64,000 nt of DNA, from assembly GCA_964573995.1 (NCBI GenBank), contig CAZNLH010000014.1, forward strand, positions 1 to 64,000, given 5' to 3'. The DNA comes from CAZNLH01 sp964573995 (lineage in GTDB: Bacteria; Gemmatimonadota; CAZMKB01; CAZNLH01). The position numbers and the translations under genes are program-made. The notes under the pieces were generated by a model that was not told where the DNA came from, did no database searches, and saw only the letters and a program-made list of their open reading frames with translations. Below, in pieces: positions 1-9,379 of the stretch; the first letter of the stretch is position 1, and each line of letters begins with the position of its first letter.

Positions 1-10
1 ATTCGGACTG

Positions 11-40
11 TTGACAGGTGCCGTTTGAATATGGTACAAT
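11..40 (+). promoter_or_regulatory. sigma-70 promoter of the subtilisin-like protease gene
   Basis: TTGACA at 11-16 and TACAAT at 35-40 are separated by 18 bp. The predicted start of transcription is about 50 bases before the protease start codon at 100. Seen directly; activity is inferred. Confidence 0.6.
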
Positions 41-99
41 TGTATAGTAACCACTCGTTCAATCGCATCAACTTTCCATGGGAGGGAGAACCTTACATC

Positions 100-2043
100 A
101 TGAAAAGTATTTGTCGTCTCTTTCTGCCAGGCCTTCTATTCGGCTCTTTCTGCCTTTTCACCCCCTCGTTGGACGCCTTGACTTCCCCGATGAATGAGTC
201 CAAGGTCGACGATGGTCTACTCGCCGCCTTCGAGGAACAGGGAGAAGATGCGCTCCTCTCCATAAACGTCGTCCTTCAAGACCAGGTCGACACCCAGGAA
301 CTCCTTGCCAGGGTCAAGGGCCTGAGCCGTGAGGTCCGGCGTGCGACAGCCATCAATGAACTCAAGTCTCTTTCCAACAGGGCGCAGGCGGACCTGCTCG
401 ATTACCTGGAGGAGATGGAAAGGACCGGAGAAGTTGCCGACATCTCCACGCTATGGTTGATCGACGCGGTTAACGCGAAGGCGACAAGGGCCGTCGTGGC
501 CGAATTGAGCCAACGGGACGACGTCTACTGGATAGGGTACAACAAGACCGTGTACGCGCTGGTCGGTGTTGAGAAGATGGGTAAGAAGTCCGGCGCCATC
601 AAGGATGAGGATACCCTCGCGGGAACTGGCGGTGGGCCGTACCCGGCCGCTACCGATACTTCGTGGGGCGTGTTGTGGATAAACGCACCTGCTGCGTGGC
701 AGATGGGTTACCGCGGGAAAGACGCCATCGTGGCCATTATCGACACAGGGATCTGGTATTATCACTCCGACCTCGAGAACCGGATGTGGGTCAACGCCGA
801 CGAGATACCCGGAGACGGCATTGACAACGACAACAACGGTTACATCGACGATATCTACGGGTACGACTTCCACAACCACGACTCCGATCCCCTTGGCAGC
901 GGTGGGGGGCACGGGACGCACGTCTCCGGCACGGTCGCCGGAGACGGGACTGGCGGCACGCTGACGGGAGTGGCCCCAGAGGCCCAGTTGATGGCCTGCA
1001 AGGTACTCGATGACTGGGGATACGGCGACGAATGGGATGCCTGGGAGGGGATACAGTACGCCGTAGACAACGGCGCCCACGTATTACAGGGATCTATAGG
1101 TTGGATCCACCTCGTTCACTACCCGGACCGGTCCGCCTGGCGCGGCCTATGCGACAACGTCCTCGCGGCCGGGGTTATAATGTCATTCGCTGCCGGCAAC
1201 GAGCGCGGCTGGTATTCTCCCCCGGACGATATCAGGACACCAGCAGATTGTCCCCCGCCGTGGCATCATCCAGACCAGACCCTGACCGGCGGTCTCAGTG
1301 CAGTCGTTGCGGTGGGCGCTACCGGGTATTACAACGACAACTACGCCTATTTCAGTTCCAATGGCCCGGCGAGTTGGGAATACATCGACCCATACTACGA
1401 CTATCCCTACAACCCCGAGATGGGGCTCCTCAAGCCCGATGTCTGCGCGCCGGGAGAGAATATCAACTCAACGGTAGTTGGCGGTGGATACAGCGGCGAC
1501 ACCTGGAGCGGGACATCGATGGCTACACCGCACAACTCCGGCCTCATTGCCCTGATGCTGTCCAAGAACATGGCCCTTACTCCGGCCGAGATCGACAGCA
1601 TCCTTGAGACCACATCTCTCGAGCGCGGCCCCTCCGGTAAAGACAATGACTACGGTTCAGGCAGGATACAAGCGGACGCCGCACTCAACGCGACACCCGA
1701 ACTGGCCGGAGTGACGATCACCATGGTTCCCGCGGACACCGTTGTGACGCCCGGGAGCAACCTCCTCGTAACGGTTACCTTCGAGAACACCAGGTCGACC
1801 CCATTGACATTCGACTTCTGGATAGTCACCGCAACACCATGGGGTAGGATAGTACAGGTCCTGCCGCCCACTTCCCACACCCTGGCAGCCTTCGAGACAC
1901 AGAGCAACGACCTGAACTTCCCCATACGTAGCAGCGTCCCATTGGGAAACTACCGTGTGGTTGGGCTCATAGGGGGTTATCCGTCCCAGGTCATGGACCG
2001 CGACCTCTTCTTCCTGTCGATCATATCGGGGATCCCCCAGTAG
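100..2043 (+). CDS. secreted subtilisin-like serine protease (peptidase S8)
   Basis: Predicted exported endopeptidase of 647 residues. An upstream in-frame ATG exists at 25, but the ATG at 100 has a good Shine-Dalgarno sequence (GGAGGGAG, 81-88) and opens directly into a signal peptide (MKSICRLFLPGLLFGSFCLF). The S8 catalytic triad is complete: Asp215 in IIDTG, His271 in GHGTHVSG and Ser473 in GTSMATPH. The roughly 140 residues before the catalytic domain have the length and position of an inhibitory propeptide. A C-terminal beta-rich domain (about 530-647) resembles a CARDB/Ig-like fold. Unlike two other secreted proteins in the window it lacks the NPFNPST sorting domain, so it may be periplasmic or leave by another route. 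Monocistronic: its own promoter lies upstream and a hairpin terminator follows. Confidence 0.93.
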   Translation: MKSICRLFLPGLLFGSFCLFTPSLDALTSPMNESKVDDGLLAAFEEQGEDALLSINVVLQDQVDTQELLARVKGLSREVRRATAINELKSLSNRAQADLLDYLEEMERTGEVADISTLWLIDAVNAKATRAVVAELSQRDDVYWIGYNKTVYALVGVEKMGKKSGAIKDEDTLAGTGGGPYPAATDTSWGVLWINAPAAWQMGYRGKDAIVAIIDTGIWYYHSDLENRMWVNADEIPGDGIDNDNNGYIDDIYGYDFHNHDSDPLGSGGGHGTHVSGTVAGDGTGGTLTGVAPEAQLMACKVLDDWGYGDEWDAWEGIQYAVDNGAHVLQGSIGWIHLVHYPDRSAWRGLCDNVLAAGVIMSFAAGNERGWYSPPDDIRTPADCPPPWHHPDQTLTGGLSAVVAVGATGYYNDNYAYFSSNGPASWEYIDPYYDYPYNPEMGLLKPDVCAPGENINSTVVGGGYSGDTWSGTSMATPHNSGLIALMLSKNMALTPAEIDSILETTSLERGPSGKDNDYGSGRIQADAALNATPELAGVTITMVPADTVVTPGSNLLVTVTFENTRSTPLTFDFWIVTATPWGRIVQVLPPTSHTLAAFETQSNDLNFPIRSSVPLGNYRVVGLIGGYPSQVMDRDLFFLSIISGIPQ

Positions 2044-2081
2044 CAGTTGAAGCAGTAAGCACCCGTTTCGGGCGCATATAA

Positions 2082-2116
2082 AAAGAGGGGCTCAGCATTC
2101 GACTGATCCCCTCTTT
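2082..2116. terminator. bidirectional hairpin terminator
   Basis: AAAGAGGGG (2082-2090) pairs with CCCCTCTTT (2108-2116), and inner TCAG/CTGA arms extend the stem past one mismatch. The ends are A-rich on the left and T-rich on the right, so it can act on both strands between the convergent protease gene and the activase gene ending at 2177. Confidence 0.75.
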
Positions 2117-2176
2117 ACCATCAAGCCCTTTGGTATTATCTGTTACTTCCCGGCCCTGAAGCCGGTGGAGGTCGCA

Positions 2177-3481
2177 TCAAACGGCTATTTTCGCTCCTCG
2201 TGAAAAATACGAAGGGAGCCGACGTTCTATGGCCTTCCTCCTCATGTAGGTCTCCGCCAGCTTCATGAATATACCCACGTTGTCATCGATGTCCGACTGG
2301 CTCTCGTCGCACGTGAAAGACCGTATAGGGACCCGCTGATGGTGCTCACTGACTACCTGGTACAGGTCTTCCCCCAAGCCGCCGTGCATGCAGGTGAACG
2401 GGCTGATATCTATGGCTCCATCCGCTCCCTTGTGAAAAAAGTATATAATCTCGCCTATGTTCAGCACACTCTCCCCTGATACCTTTTCAGGCGGGAGATA
2501 AGAGCGGCAATATGAAAAGACCTCTTCCGTTTCGGGCTCCTCGTACCCATAGAAATCATCCTTGAAAGGCTCCTTCAGGGCACGCTCATCCCGCGCCTGG
2601 AAGTGCGTCTTCAACAAGGCCTTGAGAGAGGCCAGCCAACGTGACATGCCGCCCATGGCCCGCCTTATCCGCCACTTCTGCTCCACGTTTGTATACCATA
2701 CCCAACCGGTGACACCCGATAACCACGCCTCACCACCGTGTGCTTCGATCTTACGGATGAGTTCCTCGTTGCTGAAGTTGTTGAGGCGGCAGAAGATCTC
2801 CCCAACAACACCTATCAACGGCCTGACGTGGCTGAAATCGGCGGGAATCGCCCTGTACCAGCCGCGGATCTCCAGCAGGGCCTTCTTGATCCGTTCAAAC
2901 TTCCTATCGAGAGGCTCATCCCGGACCTCTATCACGTCGCAGAGGCGAGTCAGCGCACGGTCGTGGACGGCATCGGACTCCCCGGCTTCAGTCTCGTAAG
3001 GCCGTATCTTGAGCAGCATCTTCCGCAGGATATCCGACGTCACGACGGCCCACCAGGCCGTCCGGATGAAATCAGAGGCGTTTTCACCAAGTTCTTCGTA
3101 GCCCGTCTCGCTGGTTGGAGAGAGGATCATTACATCTTCGCAACCCAATGCATTGAAGACCTTTCTCTGGAACTGGCTGTATTGCCCGAACCTGCAAGGA
3201 CCGGGGGCGGTAGGCATGAAGAAGGCGGTCTTTTCCGGCCTGAATCCCGGCATCTCGAGGACCTTGAGGAAATCTCCAATCGTTACTATCTCAGGGTAGC
3301 ACTCCTCCCCCGAGGTATACTTCTTCCCCAGGACAAGCGTCCTCGCATCCGAATCTGGCGAAGGCCTGGCGTCGATCCCAATCGAACGAAAGGCCGCCGA
3401 CATGACCCGTGCCGCCCCGAAGTCCATGTGGGGGATAAAAAGCGTTCGTCCTTCTAAGCGATATCTCTTTTCGCCCACCAT
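2177..3481 (-). CDS. CoA-enzyme activase-associated protein (COG3581-like C-terminal half)
   Basis: 434 residues resembling the C-terminal part of the very large acyl-CoA dehydratase activase-related proteins, which belong to the 2-hydroxyglutaryl-CoA dehydratase superfamily. Visible features are an N-terminal FIPHMDFGAARVM segment and conserved cysteines in GEECYPE, GPCRFGQY, SYCRSYL and SPFTCMHGG, which could ligate Fe-S clusters as in related double-cubane reductases. The start codon lies 28 bases inside the end of the upstream gene (3454-6555), with AAGGGA ahead of it, so translation is probably coupled. In many bacteria, as I recall, the two parts are one polypeptide of about 1400 residues; here they are separate. 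Substrate unknown; an ATP-dependent low-potential electron transfer role is inferred from the family. Confidence 0.8.
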   Translation of the reverse strand: MVGEKRYRLEGRTLFIPHMDFGAARVMSAAFRSIGIDARPSPDSDARTLVLGKKYTSGEECYPEIVTIGDFLKVLEMPGFRPEKTAFFMPTAPGPCRFGQYSQFQRKVFNALGCEDVMILSPTSETGYEELGENASDFIRTAWWAVVTSDILRKMLLKIRPYETEAGESDAVHDRALTRLCDVIEVRDEPLDRKFERIKKALLEIRGWYRAIPADFSHVRPLIGVVGEIFCRLNNFSNEELIRKIEAHGGEAWLSGVTGWVWYTNVEQKWRIRRAMGGMSRWLASLKALLKTHFQARDERALKEPFKDDFYGYEEPETEEVFSYCRSYLPPEKVSGESVLNIGEIIYFFHKGADGAIDISPFTCMHGGLGEDLYQVVSEHHQRVPIRSFTCDESQSDIDDNVGIFMKLAETYMRRKAIERRLPSYFSRGAKIAV

Positions 3482-6400
3482 CTCAAGAATCCCTTGCTGT
3501 CGAGATAGGCCTCCACGCGCGTCATCGTCCCCGCATCAGCGCCATGTTCATCCAATTGAAGCGTCAGGTACGGTTTTCCACACGCCAGGGGGGCGAAGTG
3601 CTTGATAAACGAGTCAGGGCCGCATTTAAAGTTTGTAAAGTAGATCATATGGAGACCCGGCTCCCTGCCGACAAGTCTTGCCGCCGCCAGTATCCTCCTC
3701 CCATAATTCCAGAACATGTTGCTGTTGATGTCGCGGATATCTACATCGTCGAGGGGAAGAAAGTCCATCGGTATGACGTTGATCCCGTAATTGTTCCTCA
3801 GTTTATCGGGGACATTCAGGCTAATCTCGCGATCGTACATGTTATACGTCCTGCCGACGAAGACCACCCCCTTCTCATCCTTCTCCCGGATCAGCCGAAG
3901 GGCTTCGCGGCCCAATTCCAGTCTCTTCTCGTCGAAGCGATGCTGGGCCTCGTACGCCCGATCCACCGCGCGGCCTACCCGAATCCACCGCTTCCAGCCC
4001 AACGCATCGCGCTGAATCCAGTCCCGGATCTCCTTCTTGACAAAGTTCATGCCGTATCGAAAATGGACCGTGGGGATCAGAAGTTTGCCCTCATACTCCT
4101 GGAACATTGGTGAGAAACGGAGTATGAACGGCAGGCTCTGGCCCCAGATACAAAGATATGATTCTACCTTCATGTCCGGGGTCTCAAGGTTGATGACGTT
4201 CGGGCTGAGTATATAGTCTACACCCTTGTTTATAAGGTTCTGTACGTGTCCATGCGCTACCTTCTTCGGGTAGCAAGGGTCGGATATACATGCCTGGAGT
4301 CCATCCTTTTTTATCTTCTTGTTCGTCACGTCCGATAGGAGGACACGGAAGCCCAGTTCCCGAAGCAGCGTATTCCATAAGGGAAACTTGTCGAAAAAAT
4401 ACATGCACCTGGCAAAACCCACCACTGGGCCGTCACCCTCATCGGGGGCATAGCCGTCCAGGAGGAGTTCATCCCGTGCCGCAATCAGGTCGGGTATCAC
4501 GGGACTGCGGTCGGTCTTCGCGCGTTTCCTGAACTTGTAAGAGCACTTGTCTCCCCAGTAGGTCTTCTCGTTCTCCACGGTGAAGACTTGTACGTCGCAG
4601 AAATTGGAGCATGATTTGCACGATATCTCCTGGATGGTATAGTCGATGGCCTCTATGTTGTATCCGCGGAAACGGGATTCCTCCCCGATATATTCCATCT
4701 TCTCCTTCACCAGGAGTGCCTCTCCGTACGCACCCAGTATACCGTTGTATGGTGGGACTATGACCTTCTTCCCCTCTTCCCCGAGGATCATCCCCAGGGC
4801 GGCCGCCACTGAATCATTGTAGGCAGTTCCCCCCTGGAAAAAGATCACATCCCCAATTTTTCTCCCCTTGACGACCCTGTTGATGTAATTGAGGCATATG
4901 GAAGAGGCCAGGCCGGCCACTATGTCGTCCACCGAGCCGCCGTTCTGCAGGCAGTAATTGACGTCCTTCTCCATAAATACCGTGCACCGTTCGCCAAGGT
5001 TTAAGGGTGCCTTCGACCTGAAGGCGCGTTCCGCGAACTCGCCGATGATATTGATCCCCAATTTCTCGGCCTGTTCCTCGAGGAACGAACCCGTACCGGC
5101 TGCGCAGGCCTCGTTCATGTGAAAATCGACTACAACACCGTTGTGGATACTTATGTATTTGGCGTCCTGCCCGCCGATATCGAATATGGTATCCACATCG
5201 AGGTCCAGGAATTCCTTCCCTATGATCATTGCGCCCGTCTTGTGAGCGGTGATTTCGTCGTTTATCGTATCGGCACCGATCAGTTCCCCGATCAGTTCCC
5301 TCCCCGAACCTGTCGTCCCCACACCCCGTATCACTATCTGGTCTCCAAAGAGCCCCTCGATCTCACTGAGGCCCTTGTTGACCGCCTGAATCGGGCGGCC
5401 GCTGGTCTTGAGATAGATGCCGTGGATCAACCTCCCGTTCTCATCTATCAAGGCCAGGTTCGTACTCACCGAGCCGATATCGATACCAAGAAAAGCGGGG
5501 AAGCCCTCTCGAATCTCTTCAACAGGGTATTCCTCCACCCGGTCACGCAGGAGGACGGTGTGTTCCAGGTTAAGGGGTTCTTTGACGTTGAACTCCACTT
5601 TGCCATGGACGAGATAGTCTTCGAGATTATCAAGGGCAAGGCCGGCGAAGGTATCACTCCCTTCCCTCTCCCTCGTCGCCTCATCTTTATTTATAAGGGC
5701 CGCCCCGATGGCCCCGGCCCATGCGTAATAATCCGGGACTATCAGTTCGCCCTTGCCGAGTTTGAAGGTCTTCCGCATGGCGTCTACGACGCCGCTGTTC
5801 ATGGCCACCCCACCCAGCATTATCACCGGCGGCTCTACCTTTTTCCCCTTGGTGATGCTTCCCTTGAAATTCCTCACTACGGCGTCACAGAGCCCTTTCA
5901 GGATCTCAGGGGGTTGATCTCCCTTCTGCTGGACATGAATCATATCGGACTTCGCGAACACGGAACACCTGCCTGCGATACGCGAGGTCTTCTTCGCTCT
6001 GGAGACGATCTCTCCAACTTCCTCTATTCGATAGCCGAGCCGGGATGCCTGCTGATCCATGAAAGACCCGGTGCCGGCGGCACAATCACCGTTGGTAGAA
6101 TAATCATTGATCCCCACGAAATTGTCTTCTCCGGCCTCGAGACTGATATACTTGGACGTTCCACCTCCCATCTCGAATATGGTCCGAATGCCCGGGTAAA
6201 CGGCCCCCACTCCCCGCGCGATTGCAAGGAATTCATTTTCGTGCTTCACCCCCAAGAGATTCGCCATCTGCTTGCCGCCGCTCCCCGTCGTCCGGATGCC
6301 GCCTATGGCCTTATCCGGGACGACATCCGCCAATTCACGCAGCAGGCTCAGGACGACCCGGACCGGTTGCCCCTTGATGCGCCTATAAGGAGAGGCAACC

Positions 6401-6555
6401 AGAAAGCAGCCGTCCCCGATCGAATTCTCCCTGGAGGAGAACCATGGCGTCTTTGGAAGGTTCACGAGCCTCTCCAGGACATCCCTGTCCGATGACTCGC
6501 CGATTGCAACCACCTTGGCACTTATCGATCCGATGTCAATACCAACGAATATCAT
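3454..6555 (-). CDS. duplicated BadF/BadG/BcrA/BcrD (HgdC-type) ATPase, acyl-CoA dehydratase activase-like
   Basis: 1033 residues containing two ASKHA-fold archerase modules. Module 1 (about 1-290) begins FVGIDIGSISAKVV, and module 2 (about 353-620) begins FLGIDIGSVSTNLA. Each has the cysteine pair that holds a bridging [4Fe-4S] cluster in HgdC homodimers: Cys158 (GDCAAGTGSF) and Cys197 (GRCSVF); Cys484 (EACAAGTGSF) and Cys524 (GERCTVF). The protein may therefore be an internal pseudo-dimer. A DUF2229-like C-terminal region adds a cysteine cluster at 646/649/653/671. The family couples ATP hydrolysis to low-potential electron delivery for radical dehydratations or reductions. It lies in the same operon as the HEAT protein and the Tes-like radical SAM enzyme, 79 bases after the HEAT gene. 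No dehydratase alpha/beta subunits are present, so the electron acceptor is unknown. Confidence 0.9.
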   Translation of the reverse strand: MIFVGIDIGSISAKVVAIGESSDRDVLERLVNLPKTPWFSSRENSIGDGCFLVASPYRRIKGQPVRVVLSLLRELADVVPDKAIGGIRTTGSGGKQMANLLGVKHENEFLAIARGVGAVYPGIRTIFEMGGGTSKYISLEAGEDNFVGINDYSTNGDCAAGTGSFMDQQASRLGYRIEEVGEIVSRAKKTSRIAGRCSVFAKSDMIHVQQKGDQPPEILKGLCDAVVRNFKGSITKGKKVEPPVIMLGGVAMNSGVVDAMRKTFKLGKGELIVPDYYAWAGAIGAALINKDEATREREGSDTFAGLALDNLEDYLVHGKVEFNVKEPLNLEHTVLLRDRVEEYPVEEIREGFPAFLGIDIGSVSTNLALIDENGRLIHGIYLKTSGRPIQAVNKGLSEIEGLFGDQIVIRGVGTTGSGRELIGELIGADTINDEITAHKTGAMIIGKEFLDLDVDTIFDIGGQDAKYISIHNGVVVDFHMNEACAAGTGSFLEEQAEKLGINIIGEFAERAFRSKAPLNLGERCTVFMEKDVNYCLQNGGSVDDIVAGLASSICLNYINRVVKGRKIGDVIFFQGGTAYNDSVAAALGMILGEEGKKVIVPPYNGILGAYGEALLVKEKMEYIGEESRFRGYNIEAIDYTIQEISCKSCSNFCDVQVFTVENEKTYWGDKCSYKFRKRAKTDRSPVIPDLIAARDELLLDGYAPDEGDGPVVGFARCMYFFDKFPLWNTLLRELGFRVLLSDVTNKKIKKDGLQACISDPCYPKKVAHGHVQNLINKGVDYILSPNVINLETPDMKVESYLCIWGQSLPFILRFSPMFQEYEGKLLIPTVHFRYGMNFVKKEIRDWIQRDALGWKRWIRVGRAVDRAYEAQHRFDEKRLELGREALRLIREKDEKGVVFVGRTYNMYDREISLNVPDKLRNNYGINVIPMDFLPLDDVDIRDINSNMFWNYGRRILAAARLVGREPGLHMIYFTNFKCGPDSFIKHFAPLACGKPYLTLQLDEHGADAGTMTRVEAYLDSKGFLRWWAKRDIA

Positions 6556-6634
6556 TGCCCTAAGCCACTGAATTCTACAAGGAAGACCTTTGTAACTTAA
6601 AATTCAATACTCAGAAAGAGAAACCAGGCGTCTC

Positions 6635-7255
6635 TCAGGACTTGGATTTCCGTAATATGTCTATACCTTCCCGCTCAAGCCCCTCAAGCCCCATATTCCT
6701 CTTCTCTTCATCCAGGCGGTCCAGTTTTTTCCTCAGAAGGCCCGCGACCTTCTTCACTTTCAACATGCTGACGAGAGAAGCAAGCCGCGCAATCTCCCCT
6801 GGCCCTGCCTTTCGTTCCAGTCCTTCGATAAATAAATCCACCACCAACTCCTCCGCCCTTTTCTCCCCGGTGCAGAGCAACAGGGAGGTCACCCGGGAAC
6901 GCACTCCATGATCTCGATCCCGCAGCAACGGCGCCAGGAGATCCACGATCCTGATCCTTTCTCCTTCCTCGTACAGGGAATGCAGCATTTCCGCCGCGAT
7001 GATCCTTACCATAGAATCGTCGTCCTGTAGCGCCTGGCGCAGGATCCTGAGGTAGCCTTCGGCCCTTTTCTCCGTGAGCATGCGGAGCGCCCTCTTACGG
7101 ATAAAGGGTTCCCCATCACGAAGGGCCAACCGCTCCAGGTCATCGTCCCCAAGGCGCCTGTCAGCCTCCAAACGAATCATGGCCTCATATCTCTTTGCCA
7201 TATCAGGAGAGGCCAACTCGTCGGTCGACACCACGCCCGCTATATCTTCGTTCAT
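6635..7255 (-). CDS. HEAT-repeat protein
   Basis: 206 residues, almost wholly helical, with about five degenerate HEAT/PBS-lyase-type repeats (for example the unit around LRQALQDDDSMVRIIAAEML and the next around LAPLLRDRDHGVRSRVTSLL). No signal peptide or membrane segment. It starts one base after the stop codon of the Tes-like radical SAM gene, so it is almost certainly co-transcribed and perhaps coupled. HEAT repeats act as scaffolds; a partner role for the radical SAM protein or the activase is inferred only from position. Confidence 0.8.
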   Translation of the reverse strand: MNEDIAGVVSTDELASPDMAKRYEAMIRLEADRRLGDDDLERLALRDGEPFIRKRALRMLTEKRAEGYLRILRQALQDDDSMVRIIAAEMLHSLYEEGERIRIVDLLAPLLRDRDHGVRSRVTSLLLCTGEKRAEELVVDLFIEGLERKAGPGEIARLASLVSMLKVKKVAGLLRKKLDRLDEEKRNMGLEGLEREGIDILRKSKS

Positions 7256-7256
7256 C

Positions 7257-8975
7257 TCACATACCCTCCCGCAAATGACTGCCGGATTCCCCGGCCTTTA
7301 GTTTCTCTATCAGACGTTTCAATTCTCTCGGGTAGCCTTCTTCCCTGGCCTTCTTCAGGATTTCCTCGCGAGACAGGGAATACTTTCTCTCCACCTTTTC
7401 GCGGAAGACGGGGCCCGAATTGTACGTACAGAAGGGGTAGATCGTGCCGTCCGGGGTGCTGTAATGTATGATGCACCTCTTGACACGTTCCACGTCATAG
7501 TTGTAAGAATCCATGAAGTGCATCCCTGCAACCAGGAGCGTCTTGAAGGTATAAGACCCGTCCATCTTTCCCCTACCCTTGCTCTTGTCGACGAATCCCT
7601 CGAGCGTCTGGAGGAAGCGGGTGAACGACAGGCCCTCGGGGGCCTTGGATGCATCGAAGTACTTCCTGATCGAATTAAACGTCTTGGCCTTCAACAAGCT
7701 CTTCACACGGATCCTTGAATCCCGGTTCTTTTCCGCGATCTCATTCATCTTCCGAAACATTCCCACCACGTCGATGAAGCGTGTGACCGGCGTGGACCGT
7801 CCCTTGTTATCGATGAAGAGATATGTCCCGACGGAACAGTGGTTGTGGCAGGAGAGCGTAACGGTCTCTTCTCCCCTGACGACCCCAAGCAGGCGGGAGA
7901 AAGGTGTGGTGCATGCAAGCGGAAACCAGTCGTCCGGGTTGGAGGCGAGTCCCGTCTGTTCCTCGATACACCTGGGGAGGTCCGCAAGGGTGAAACGCTT
8001 CTCCATCCTCTCCCTCGAAGAAATCCGGCCGGTGAACGTCACAGGTTGATAACTTATACCGCTCATGATATCGATGTTTTCAATCGCAAGTTTCAGGATG
8101 TCACCTACCTGATGATCGTTCAGTCCCCTGACTATCGTGGGGACGAATACTATCTTCAGCCCCGCCTTGCGGACATTCTCCATCGCCTTCAATTTCTTTT
8201 CGATGAGAGGTTCGCCCCTTGTCCTGAGATATACATCATCCGAGACACCGTCAAATTGTAGATAAAGTGTATGAAGGCCGGCTTCCTTGCACTGTTCTGC
8301 AAATTCAAGGTCATTAAAGCGGATCCCATTCGTGGCGATCTGGATGTGAGTGAATCCGAGATCCCTCGCGGCCCGCAGGGCATCCAGGAACCTGGGATAA
8401 ATGGTCGGTTCTCCGCCCGAGAACTGGATTATTCTCCCAGATACTGGCCGTTCATCCCTCAGTGTCTGCAGCATGGTCAGGACCTGTTCAAAAGAGGGTT
8501 CATAGAGGTAGCCGGCGGCGTTCGCATTGGCGAAGCAAATCGGGCAGGTAAGGTTACACCGGTTCGTGAGGTCTATGTTCGCCAGGCTGCTGTGGCTTGT
8601 ATGGAGGTTACAGAGGCCGCAATCTTCCGGGCAGACCTCTGCATCGACCACCTTTGGATTCATCAGGCCCCTGTTATCGCCGAAGTCATAACCCTCCATC
8701 CTCAGGTAGAATTTTACGTCCGAGAATATTACATCCTTGAAATTACCATGTTCCCTGCACGACTTTATCATCATGACACGGCCGTCTTCCTCTATGATAG
8801 TCGCTGGGATGATGGCCCGGCATTCCGGGCAGAGTGACTTTGTCTCCTTGGGCAAACCCTTCAGTCTCGGAGTAATAGGGGTTCCGAGATATGTGGAACG
8901 GGGTTGATAGACGAACGCCTCTCCGGAGCCCTCCACCTTCTTTTCTACAGTGGACTTGAGCATAGTTCCAGTCAT
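7257..8975 (-). CDS. radical SAM enzyme of the COG1964/tetraether synthase (Tes, MJ0619-like) family
   Basis: 572 residues from the ATG at 8975, chosen over in-frame codons further upstream because AAGGAAGGGG lies 8 bases before it. The radical SAM cluster motif is CNLTCPIC (Cys140, 144, 147). The family-specific N-terminal cysteines are present: LCPEC (49, 52), KSCREHG (73) and VCPEDCGLC (115, 119, 122), plus a later LSCHNHCSVGTYLF and a C-terminal IHYSTPDGTIYPFCTYN segment. This arrangement matches the archaeal enzyme Tes, which joins two lipid chains by C-C coupling at unactivated carbons and holds three [4Fe-4S] clusters and a zinc site. Bacterial members are mostly uncharacterised, so lipid crosslinking is an inference. 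First gene of an operon running to 2177; a candidate sigma-54 promoter lies upstream. Confidence 0.85.
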   Translation of the reverse strand: MTGTMLKSTVEKKVEGSGEAFVYQPRSTYLGTPITPRLKGLPKETKSLCPECRAIIPATIIEEDGRVMMIKSCREHGNFKDVIFSDVKFYLRMEGYDFGDNRGLMNPKVVDAEVCPEDCGLCNLHTSHSSLANIDLTNRCNLTCPICFANANAAGYLYEPSFEQVLTMLQTLRDERPVSGRIIQFSGGEPTIYPRFLDALRAARDLGFTHIQIATNGIRFNDLEFAEQCKEAGLHTLYLQFDGVSDDVYLRTRGEPLIEKKLKAMENVRKAGLKIVFVPTIVRGLNDHQVGDILKLAIENIDIMSGISYQPVTFTGRISSRERMEKRFTLADLPRCIEEQTGLASNPDDWFPLACTTPFSRLLGVVRGEETVTLSCHNHCSVGTYLFIDNKGRSTPVTRFIDVVGMFRKMNEIAEKNRDSRIRVKSLLKAKTFNSIRKYFDASKAPEGLSFTRFLQTLEGFVDKSKGRGKMDGSYTFKTLLVAGMHFMDSYNYDVERVKRCIIHYSTPDGTIYPFCTYNSGPVFREKVERKYSLSREEILKKAREEGYPRELKRLIEKLKAGESGSHLREGM

Positions 8976-9379
8976 TTGTCGAGCCCCTTCCTTTTTAGTG
9001 TGAGATTGAACCAAAACAAGACATACCATGGGCTGATCGTACATCAATATACAACACGCACGGGGGGGCCTTTTGAAACTGCCATGAAAAAAATAGCGAC
9101 ACTAACAATACACTTACCGCAAAAACCGTTCCCATGGCTTCCTGGAATCAAACAATATGTTTTTAGATAACATCATATCTCATGATGAATCAATGAATAT
9201 ATTTTACTGCTTTACTTTTAGACTATCGAGGTTTCCTGCATCAATTGAGGTCAATTTTCATTGCATGTTGTGCCAAAACAATACATATGGCGGGCAAATC
9301 CCGAGCGATGTATTATATTGGCTCACCATGAACCATTTCCCCCAATATTTCGGGTCATTACGACACATGCCAGACCTCC
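8976..9379. other. 404-bp intergenic region between the sigma-54 activator and the Tes-like operon
   Basis: AT-richer than its surroundings and without a credible gene. It holds a candidate -24/-12 promoter on the minus strand (9119-9133) and, about 40-55 bp upstream of it, the inverted repeat CATCAT-atctc-ATGATG (9171-9187), which sits at a distance usable by an enhancer-binding protein. A leader of about 130 bases would precede the radical SAM gene. Confidence 0.55.
9119..9133 (-). promoter_or_regulatory. candidate sigma-54 (-24/-12) promoter of the Tes-like operon
   Basis: Read on the minus strand the site is GGGAACGGTTTTTGC: the invariant GG and GC have the exact 12-bp register of TGGCACG-N4-TTGCW, and TTGC is complete. 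The first T and the C after GG differ from consensus. The gene for a sigma-54 activator lies immediately upstream in the same orientation, which raises the prior. Moderate confidence, as short motifs occur by chance. Confidence 0.45.

Noticed and set aside
5119..6495. Long plus-strand open frame (458 codons) opposite the archerase gene
   Set aside because: Antisense shadow; the minus strand has clear ASKHA and cysteine motifs.
9269..9283. TGGCACAACATGCAA on the minus strand as a sigma-54 promoter
   Set aside because: The TGGCAC half is perfect, but the GC is two bases too close; sigma-54 spacing is strict. The site at 9119-9133 has the right spacing.
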